Assembly: GCF_017948595.1 (NCBI RefSeq) | Contig: NZ_JAGFBV010000023.1 | Coordinates: forward strand, 1-64,000 | From: Flavobacterium geliluteum | GTDB taxonomy: Bacteria; Bacteroidota; Bacteroidia; Flavobacteriales; Flavobacteriaceae | Length of the DNA stretch: 64,000 nucleotides | Direction of reading: 5' to 3' | Shown here: positions 18,050 through 26,400 of the stretch, piece after piece | Numbering within the stretch: the first letter of the stretch is position 1 | How the letters are laid out: every line of letters begins with the position of its first letter | Position numbers and translations under genes: made by a program | Notes under the pieces: generated by a model | Seen by the model: only the letters and a program-made list of their open reading frames with translations | What the model was told of the DNA's origin: nothing | Databases searched by the model: none

Positions 18050-18726
18050 AAACTCAAAGTAAATCTTTAAAATGACAATCAAAACTACCAAACTTTTACT
18101 ATAGCATATCGTTTTTAGATTTAGTCTTTTAAGATGAGTTCTGAGTGTCAAATTCTTCCTTTCAATATGATTTGTTCCGAAACGTTTTATCGAATGCCGT
18201 TTTTCATCAATCAGATATCTGTAGTTTTTTAATCGATCAGTAAATATCTTTTTAGCCTCTCAGATAGTTTTAGAGTTTCCAGAACACGGCTCAGCGTTTT
18301 ATTGGTTCGTTTCCCTACATTAAAACTCACAACTGTTTTAGAATTCTTTTCCAATGCATAAACCAGCCAGATGTAATTTTTCTTGTGTCTGATATAAGTA
18401 CACAGCTCATCGACTTCATAAGTTTTGCCTTTGCTGATAATTGGTTTGGTGATATTTCGAGCGATAAAAACGATTCTTTTTAATAATGTTGTCGTTGATA
18501 TTTTCAATATTCTTGCTGTACTTCTTATTCCCAAACCTTCTTTAGTTAATTGAATAATATTCTGGTTTATATCTCCTTTATAAGCCAGATATGCATAATT
18601 TTCAACTTTGGTTTTCCCGCATACTCTGCAAATATATCTTTGATTACCAGACTTTGTCTTTCCATACTTTATCATCTTTCGAATATCACCAACACATCTG
18701 TAACACCTAGTCTGGTTTGACTCCAT
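18050..18726 (-). pseudogene. IS1-family transposase, second copy, frameshifted
   Basis: The zinc-finger (CYRCVGDIRKM, CRVCGKTKVENY), the helix-turn-helix (GLGIRSTARILKISTTTLLK) and the catalytic start (KTYEVDELCTYI) are intact. The frame breaks at about 18,258, where two extra bases relative to the 6.3-kb copy change LSDAKK to LSERLK. The missing part (DRLKNYRYLID, TLRTHLKRLN, up to LKIYF) continues in another frame to about 18,050. The N-terminal linker also differs from the other copy, so they are related but not identical insertions. Confidence 0.78.
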
Positions 18727-18759
18727 TTTTTTCGATTTAAGGCTTTATAAACTAAACCA

Positions 18760-19309
18760 CTCTGCACTGAAAGTGCAGAGGTTTGTTTTACGAGGGACTG
18801 AAAGTCCCTCTTTCTATTTCATTCAAGAATGAAATTTGAATTATCATCTCCCTCTTTTCTTCTGTGATGTTCTAGATAATCATTTACCATTTCATCGGTA
18901 ATATTTCCTGTGCTCCAAACTCCATAGCCACTTGCCCAAAAATGCTGACCCCAATAGCGGGCTTGAAGTTCTGGAAATTCCATTTGCAACTTTCGTGATG
19001 TTCTTCCTTTTAAACTTTTCAAAATTGTGCTGACATTCTGCTTTGGCGCATATTCGATATGCATATGCACATGATCTGAACTCACAACTCCTTTTAAAAT
19101 CTCAATACCTTCTGCTTCACATATTTGTATTAAAAGTTCACGACAACGCTTTTGAACATCCCCTTTCAAAACTTTAAATCTATACTTGGTAACCCAAACA
19201 ACATGACAGGTTAATCTGCTTACTGTATGCGAACCTTTTCTTATATCTGTACTCATAATCTAAAGATAAAGATTTTTTCGCATTACTAAAGTACTGCAAT
19301 AAATTGCAG
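18760..19309 (-). mobile_element. IS200/IS605-family element (tnpA only) with terminal hairpins
   Basis: The Y1 transposase gene is flanked by short hairpins of the kind this family uses as end-recognition sites. Beyond the 3' side are CTCTGCACT/AGTGCAGAG (18760-18780), GAGGGACT/AGTCCCTC (18792-18810) and ATTTCATTC/GAATGAAAT (18816-18835). Beyond the 5' side is CTGCAAT/ATTGCAG (19294-19309). Exact ends are uncertain because the family leaves no target duplication or inverted repeats. Confidence 0.65.
18819..19256 (-). CDS. tnpA: IS200/IS605-family transposase TnpA (Y1 HUH), 145 aa
   Basis: This is a full-length single-strand transposase. It has the HUH motif (SSDHVHMHIEY, about residues 60-70), the start CHVVWVTKYRFKVL, the RYWGQHFWASGYGVWS segment and the catalytic tyrosine in the C-terminal helix (DEMVNDYLEHH, about residues 122-132). 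It would cut and join single-stranded ends at terminal hairpins. It looks intact. It sits between the two RHS modules, beside an IS1 remnant. Confidence 0.93.
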   Translation of the reverse strand: MSTDIRKGSHTVSRLTCHVVWVTKYRFKVLKGDVQKRCRELLIQICEAEGIEILKGVVSSDHVHMHIEYAPKQNVSTILKSLKGRTSRKLQMEFPELQARYWGQHFWASGYGVWSTGNITDEMVNDYLEHHRRKEGDDNSNFILE

Positions 19310-19481
19310 GGTTTTAAACCCGAATCTGAGACCAATAAAAAAACAGCCCAAAGACTGTTTTAATTTTTATGCGATATTAATATAAATATCTGATTTTCTG
19401 TAAATGTTATATGCAATAATTAACCACCAACCCATCTGATACATTACCAACACAGATTATAAATCTGCGCTATCGGGGAAT

Positions 19482-19847
19482 CTATATTTTTTCAATGAAC
19501 TCTATAAAAGTCTTATTTAAAAAAATTGCTTCTTCTTTTGACATTCCGATAAATGGCATTTCGTAAATGTCACCAGTTTTTTTTTCTATTGCAAAAGCAG
19601 TATCTCCTCCATCAGAGCCAAAAATAAAAAATTCAGGAGCGTATTCTTCTACATTATAATCAACATTAAGCTGAATCATATCAGTCAATGACCATAAAAT
19701 AATATACTTTTCGTCGGTACTAATATCAGCACCATTTGCTTCTTTAAAAAAATTCATAAATCCTTCAGGTAAAATAAAATTTACTTGCTTTAAAAAAATT
19801 TCAACTTCTTCAGAAGTTGGTGCAGAATTCTTATCTATATTTTTCAT
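19482..19847 (-). CDS. SUKH/SMI1-KNR4-type immunity protein (121 aa)
   Basis: The sequence follows the SMI1/KNR4 pattern. An N-terminal helix contains LPEGFMNFFKEANGAD; a strand pair with IILWSL follows; then EEYAPEFFIFGSDGGDTAFA and a closing MPFIGMSKEEA helix. These proteins neutralise nuclease tips of polymorphic toxins by direct binding. It starts one base downstream of the HNH fragment, the expected place. It appears intact even though its cognate toxin is split, as expected for a strain that still needs protection from relatives. Confidence 0.85.
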   Translation of the reverse strand: MKNIDKNSAPTSEEVEIFLKQVNFILPEGFMNFFKEANGADISTDEKYIILWSLTDMIQLNVDYNVEEYAPEFFIFGSDGGDTAFAIEKKTGDIYEMPFIGMSKEEAIFLNKTFIEFIEKI

Positions 19848-19848
19848 T

Positions 19849-20049
19849 TTATTTTTTAATATTTCTCATTAATGAATTCCAATAATTAGTATATGCGCTG
19901 TGTTGCGGTTGTGTTAAAAAGGTCTTGTTTAACAAATCTGTTGCACTACCTCCAAATTTTACTGGATGTATTTCATGAATCTGTAAACCTTTTAATGCTT
20001 CAGGGTTTGCTCTACGGATAGTAGCATTTGTAGAGTTTGCTAAACTCAC
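19849..20049 (-). pseudogene. Displaced HNH nuclease tip of the second RHS toxin (66 aa)
   Basis: The frame encodes the catalytic end of a known class of RHS toxin tips: NSTNATIRRANPEALKG, then IHEIHPVKFGGS and LTQPQHSAYTNYWN, an HNH-type metal site. Here it is out of frame with the RHS gene, whose stop overlaps a GTG at 20049 by four bases. Related tips run continuously (GPFRLLEGxEY into the ANxxNRA helix), so a small deletion has probably split one protein. Because GAAGGAGAGGAG precedes the GTG, reinitiation to give a separate polypeptide is also possible. Confidence 0.7.
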
Positions 20050-23000
20050 TCCTCTCCTTCTAATAATCTAAAAGGTCCTGTTGGCTTGACTCCACCTGCG
20101 GGATAACCATTCCAATCAACGACAGAATACGAGCCTTGCTCAATACTTGTGCCTGCTTTAACATTATTAGTTTCAGAATTTACAACCAATGGAGCTAATT
20201 CTGCTGTTGTTCCTAATTTTAAATATAATCCTTGTACACCAGTTTCCCAAACTCTACCAACAGATGCAAAGACTATTAAAACTTTATTTAATGGTAATAA
20301 TTTTTCTTCATTATATTTTCTCCATTTTTCTTGTTCTTCTGGGGACTGCGGGTCTACATTTTTTTTCTTACTAGGAGGGTCAATTCCATTATCATTAGAT
20401 GTATTTTCAACAGTATTTTCGTTTGCAGTATCTCCTGAATTATCTCCACTATCACCTCCATTCCTGTATTTATCACTCCAATGTCCTCCATTTTGATTTA
20501 AAAACGTGCTATGAAAAAAGGTGTTAGCTTGCCTTCCGTCAGGGTCAATAAAATATACTGGATTATCTAATGCATATGTATATTGATTAAATCTCCTCGT
20601 AAGTTCTGCTAATGGGTCAACAGTCATAAATCTACCAAGAGCCGGATCATAATTCCTAGCCCCATAGTCGTAGAAGTTAAGCCCTAACTCATCCTGCAAT
20701 TCCTTCCCGTTGTAGAGAAGTTTTTGAGCTGGATTTGTAGAAGTAACCGTATTATTATACCCATTATGCCTGAGCCCAAATGGATAATAATTATTCTCTT
20801 CAATAATTTCAAGAACATTTGTGGTTGGGTTTTTAGCATAACTCAAACGGATGTTGCCCAAATGATCTTTGTACTGAAACACATACGAAAGCACTCCTGC
20901 ATCGTTCTTGACATAACCCTCGGCCGTTGGAAAAAACTGCAACACATTGTCTTTGTACTGAAAACCTCCCAAATAATCAGTGGTAGTTTCCACTGCTCCC
21001 TCAGTTACAATTTTCCTTAACTTTTGTCCTACTGCATTGTAAATATACTCAATACTACCCGTTGTGCCAAAAGTAATTTTCTTTGGCAAATTCAGATGGT
21101 TGTATGCTATGGTGGTGATGTTTTTGTTTTTATCACTAATCATATTGCCATTGGCATCATAAGCATAATCATCGCCCGTTTTATTACCGTCTATAAAACC
21201 TGCGGAATCATTACCTCCTAAACCATCTGTAACTTTTGTCAACTGGTTAGAATTTGCATCTGCGTAATCATATGTTAAATCATCCATGCCTCCAACATAA
21301 GAATTAGATGAGCCTCCCCCCATATTCTGACGCATTAAATGTTGTATATTACCATTTTTATCATAATCCATGCTTTCTCCAAAATAATTTTTGTTATTTG
21401 TAAGAGAAGGAGTCTGATAAGTAGCATTTGTTAATCGGTTTAAATTATCATACAGATAACCATAACCACGCACAACACCTGTATTATCATTTCCAGTAAT
21501 CCATTTGGTTTCAGAAATATTTCCATTAAACAAACCCTTAGCCGCATTTGCATCCCATTCAGGCTGATCATAATTCAACTTAAAAGCAAATAAATCTAAC
21601 GGATCAGTATCTTGCTGTAAATTATCGATTTTATTAATCTCCGTCAGCCAGCCTCTTATATTGTAACTAAAATCGATTTTCTGCATCGGGTTTCCTATGC
21701 TGTTTCCCACACTTTTGCTTTTTAGCTGGCCTAATTCGTCATATTCATTAGACGCTAAAAGTTCTACTGCACCTCCATTGATTTGGTGCGTGTGTGTGAG
21801 CAAGCGATCTTGCGCCGTATAGGCAAACTCTTCTCGTATACTCAGCTCGGTGTCCCCAGAGCTACGCTTGTGTTTGGTAAGCGTGTAAAGTATTTTTCCT
21901 GAAAAATCGATTTTACTATTGGCTGAGGTGTACCCTCCTAAATGGTTTTGGGTATGGCTGCCTATGGGTCTGGCTTTGGCATCATAAAAGGTAGTAGTGG
22001 TTTCACCCAAAATCGCCAAAGCGGTGATTACCGCTCGTGTCCAACTCCCAGTGGCGAGTGTTTTGGCATTGACCAGAACAGTTTCTCCTTCTATACTCGT
22101 AGGCACTGCCGGAGCATTGGGGTAGGTATAATTATCGTAATAATTAACCGTTAAGAGTTTGAAGACCTTAGGCTCTATATCGTTGCTGTAATTGACCAAA
22201 ATCCCATCGATAGTACCTGAAGTTGCTTTACTTTCGTACAATAGCGTTGCCCCGTTTTGAGCGTCCTGCAATGACTTTCGTGCCGCTGAGGTACACGTTT
22301 GACCGCTCCAGCCCGTATACACAGGCCTGCCAAAAGCATCGTATTTGGTGATCATCCAACCCTCAGTTGTTTCGTCTTTAAAAGGTGAAAAAGCAGGTCC
22401 TGTGGCTACAGGTCGGTCGAGTTTGTCGTAAACAATAAACTCCCATTGCTTGCCTGGTAATTTTTTCTCGACCAAACGGTTGCGATGATCGTATTTGTAT
22501 TGGTAACAGAGCCCGTTTAGAACATCAGCACTAATAGTGCCCGACACTTTGGGTGGCAGTACGTATGTTAGATTCCCGTAAAGATCATACACATAGTACG
22601 TGTCATGTTTGTCACCCCCTGAGTACGTTCTTTTAAGGATTACCTGCCCCTCTTTGTTTTTAAATTCTACAGTAGCACCTGCAGTCTCTATTGGTGTTGC
22701 TGCGGAGTTCTCATCGTAAGTTACCGTTTTGTACAATTCGCCAGCCTCATAAGTACCGTCTTGGGCAAGGCTAATTTCGTACAAACCAGAACCCGCTTGC
22801 CAGCTCGCTGTGGCTCTGTATAATGTTACAGCATCAGTAGCTGTATTGGTCTGATAGTCGAGTTTGATCTCATGACCGGAATTCATAGCCCAAGAACTAC
22901 CCGGTGCCGCTTGTTTTAAGACCCTGTTTAAGGGTGAGGCTTCTAGTTTCTTTTCAGAAAAAGGATTATCGGTGTTCTGGTACTTGTTGTTATAAAATAC

Positions 23001-23357
23001 TCTTGTGGCATCTATAGCAGATGTTGGATCTATTTTTGGATAATAAGTACTGCCATTAGAAGCAGTGTACGGCAAATACTCCTTGACCTGCCTGCCAAAA
23101 CCATCATACGCTACTGGGGTAATAACATCCAAACCATTATTTCCCTGCCCGATAGCAATGGTTTGTATCGGACGACCCAGACCATCAAAATAAGTCACAT
23201 TTTGATTGATTTCTTCTTTGGTCAACGTATTAAAATTAGCCGCTTGCACCGCTTTTTTGGGCGCTGCAGTGTAAATGAAGTTATCATCGCTGAAGGTCTG
23301 GGCATGTGTACTTATCCACGACAACAAAAAAAATAATAAGGATGTATATATTTTCAT
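20046..23357 (-). CDS. RHS/YD-repeat toxin shell, tip truncated by frameshift (1103 aa)
   Basis: The layout matches the first RHS gene: a signal peptide (1-19, FLLSWISTHAQ), the DUF6443-type start (SDDNFIYTAAPKKAVQAANF), YD repeats, the core (YKDHLGNIRLSYAKN) and the closing YFIDPDGRQ at about residue 937. Codons up to the core are nearly identical to those of the first copy; the region around residues 640-700 is diverged. The tip (938-1103) has a Ser/Asn/Asp linker and a pre-toxin part ending GPFRLLEGEE, immediately before the HNH part, which is in another frame. As it stands the protein would be a shell without catalytic residues unless frameshifting or reinitiation occurs. Confidence 0.88.
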   Translation of the reverse strand: MKIYTSLLFFLLSWISTHAQTFSDDNFIYTAAPKKAVQAANFNTLTKEEINQNVTYFDGLGRPIQTIAIGQGNNGLDVITPVAYDGFGRQVKEYLPYTASNGSTYYPKIDPTSAIDATRVFYNNKYQNTDNPFSEKKLEASPLNRVLKQAAPGSSWAMNSGHEIKLDYQTNTATDAVTLYRATASWQAGSGLYEISLAQDGTYEAGELYKTVTYDENSAATPIETAGATVEFKNKEGQVILKRTYSGGDKHDTYYVYDLYGNLTYVLPPKVSGTISADVLNGLCYQYKYDHRNRLVEKKLPGKQWEFIVYDKLDRPVATGPAFSPFKDETTEGWMITKYDAFGRPVYTGWSGQTCTSAARKSLQDAQNGATLLYESKATSGTIDGILVNYSNDIEPKVFKLLTVNYYDNYTYPNAPAVPTSIEGETVLVNAKTLATGSWTRAVITALAILGETTTTFYDAKARPIGSHTQNHLGGYTSANSKIDFSGKILYTLTKHKRSSGDTELSIREEFAYTAQDRLLTHTHQINGGAVELLASNEYDELGQLKSKSVGNSIGNPMQKIDFSYNIRGWLTEINKIDNLQQDTDPLDLFAFKLNYDQPEWDANAAKGLFNGNISETKWITGNDNTGVVRGYGYLYDNLNRLTNATYQTPSLTNNKNYFGESMDYDKNGNIQHLMRQNMGGGSSNSYVGGMDDLTYDYADANSNQLTKVTDGLGGNDSAGFIDGNKTGDDYAYDANGNMISDKNKNITTIAYNHLNLPKKITFGTTGSIEYIYNAVGQKLRKIVTEGAVETTTDYLGGFQYKDNVLQFFPTAEGYVKNDAGVLSYVFQYKDHLGNIRLSYAKNPTTNVLEIIEENNYYPFGLRHNGYNNTVTSTNPAQKLLYNGKELQDELGLNFYDYGARNYDPALGRFMTVDPLAELTRRFNQYTYALDNPVYFIDPDGRQANTFFHSTFLNQNGGHWSDKYRNGGDSGDNSGDTANENTVENTSNDNGIDPPSKKKNVDPQSPEEQEKWRKYNEEKLLPLNKVLIVFASVGRVWETGVQGLYLKLGTTAELAPLVVNSETNNVKAGTSIEQGSYSVVDWNGYPAGGVKPTGPFRLLEGEE

Positions 23358-23466
23358 ATGGATTATTTTATGTTATAACAATTTCAATAAATTCAAATTT
23401 GTTAAAATTCTTTTGTAATTAAATTTTCAATAAAAATTGATACTAAACTTTAATTTTATGATCTCA

Positions 23467-26400
23467 TCAATGATTGCTATAAGTACAGGTTCCATTTGAA
23501 TTTGCATAAGCCTGACCATTATCATTTACCTCACTCAGGGCTAAAAGATTAGCTGCTCTTTGACTTGTACTTGAAAAATAAGTACCTGCAGGAATATTGT
23601 AAATCACCGTTGAGCCAACATAACCTATTCCGCAATCCTTTCTGGTAAAAGTACGGCTAGTTTGAATGTTATAAAATCCGCAAACACCATTTGCGTTTGC
23701 ATAATTTTGTCCATTCAAAGTGACATCATTTTGAGCTTTCATATCGGCATCTGCTTGCGATATTTCGGAAGAATAATTACCCGCAGGAATGCTATATGTT
23801 ACTATTGATCCCGTACCTGCTGAACAATTATTTTTTATAAATACACCACTGTGTGCTTTACTTTTAAAAGTACAAAAGCCATTTACATTTACATTATTTT
23901 GTCCAAATATGTCACACCTTCGAATAGCTTTGCTATCTGCGTCTGCCTGCGAAATATTCGAAGTAAAGGTTCCGGCACTTATCGTATAAGGCAAAGAAGA
24001 TCCTACACTGCCTTGAATACAATCATTTTTAGAATATACTCTGTTGACAACTGTGCTGAAAAAAGTACATAGACCATGAGAATTAGCGTAAGCTTGACCA
24101 TTTAAAGCTATTTCTGACAGGGCTTTTGCATCCGCGTCCGCCTGTGAAGTGTTAGAAGAATATATTCCTGCTGCTACTGAATAATTTACACCAGATCCTG
24201 TTCCACCTGAAACGCAGTCATTTTTTACAAACAAAACAGATTGAGCTTTATTTTTAAATGTACAAAAGCCATTAGTATTGGCATAATTCAGACCGTTTGC
24301 AGCAATGTCTGCTTGTGCTTTGGCATCAGCTTCTACCTGCGATACATTCGAAGAATATTTTCCAGCTGGTACGCTGTAATTCACTGATGATCCTATTCCT
24401 CCTAAGCTACAATCATTTTTTGTAAATACATCACTTTGGGCTGTATTTGTAAAGGTACAAAAGCCATTTACATTTACATTATTCTGTCCAAATATGTCAC
24501 ATCTTTGAATAGCTTTGCTATCTGCGTCTGCCTGCGAAATATTCGAAGTAAAGGTTCCGGCACTTATCGTATAAGGCAAAGAAGATCCTATACTGCCTTG
24601 GATACAATCATTTTTATAATATACTCTGTTGACAACTGTGCTGAAAAAAGTACATAGACCATGAGAATTAGCGTAAGCTTGACCATTTAAAGCTATTTCT
24701 GACAGAGCTTTTGCATCCGCATCCGCCTGTGAAGTGTTAGAAGAATATATTCCTGCTGCTACTGAATAATTTACACCAGATCCTGTTCCACCTGAAACGC
24801 AGTCATTTTTTACAAACACAACAGATTGAGCTTTATTTTTAAATGTACAAAAGCCATTAGTATTGGCATAATTCAGACCGTTTGCAGCAATGTCTGCTTG
24901 TGCTTTGGCATCAGCTTCTACCTGCGATACATTCGAAGAATATTTTCCAGCTGGTACGCTGTAATTCACTGATGATCCTATTGCTCCTAAACTACAATCA
25001 TTTTTTGTAAATACATCACTTTGGGCTGTATTTGTAAAGGTACAAAATCCATTAGTATTGGCAAAAGCCTGACCGCTTGCGACAACATCTGCTTGTGCTT
25101 TGTTATCAGCATCCACCTGTGATTTATCCGATATATAAGTTCCCGCAGCTACAGTATAAGTCATTGAGGAGCCTACACCACCTGGAATACAATCATTTTT
25201 AGTATAAAATCCACTCTGAGCTATATTATTGTAAATAATTTGTCCTTTATAGTTATAAAGATATTTTTGTAAAACATTTGCATCTTTATCCTTAATATAC
25301 TTTAATCTATTTAACTCATCATACTCATAAAAAGTTACCAAGCCTTTCGGATCAGTAATGCTGCTTATTCCTACAAGTGGTATATAAGTGTAGGTAGTTA
25401 CCATTGCACTGGCTAATCCAGAATCATTGCGCAATGAGGTAAGGGCATTTAACAAAGCTGTTTCGTTACCAGTAGTACTGGAAGAGGCGCTTTCTATGGC
25501 TGTAATTAAATTAGGAGAGACAGTAATTGGTGTAGCGCTCTCTATTTTTGCGACTATTTGGCTTTTATTATATCCCCACACCACTGTAGTATTAAGTTCT
25601 CTAATCATTAAACGTGGTGTAGCATTATCTGTAGAAATCACTCCAAAATAATTAATATTCCCATCTGAATCGTAACTATAAGAATTTCTTTTTTCCAGAG
25701 GATTATTGTTTTTGCCCTTTGAAAAAGATATAGGTTTAAATAAATTAGTAGAGATAGAACTAAACTGATAATTGTATGAATCTGTAATTTCTCCATTTTT
25801 TTTATTTACAATTTTTACTACTGGCGAGATGAAGTTTTTATTTACCATCTCCTGAGAAACATAATCCGTAAAATCATAAGGATAAAATATTTCATTTGAA
25901 ATACTATTATTTACATCCAAGGATGTAGTAATTTTTTTTTGCTTAAAATGAGTATTATATTCAATTGTGACGCTTTTCTCTGTAGGCTGATCATGGTGGT
26001 ATTCAATTGTTTTTTTATTGTAGACAAATTTTTCTGTATCAAACTCTTTGTAAATATTAAAATAGTAAAAATCTTTAACAGTATTCAGTGGGTCAATTTC
26101 TTGCTGAAAGCTCCTAATAACCTTATAATCAACTTTTAAACTTTTAGGATAATTAGTATTATTTATGATAGTTGCTGGCGCATACTCTGGCTCTTTGGTG
26201 TCAAAATAAAGATTCGTTTCTTCAAAAAGTTTTTTATTATTTGTATTAATATCATTACCTGAATATATTAACTTCCCTTTTTCACTACCAATTGATAAAT
26301 CCTGACCAGTTGGTTGAGATGGAAAAATATCTGGAGTTAGCGATGGAGTGTAAAATTGGGTCATTTTATAACCTTGAGGATAAATACTTTTTTTAACACC

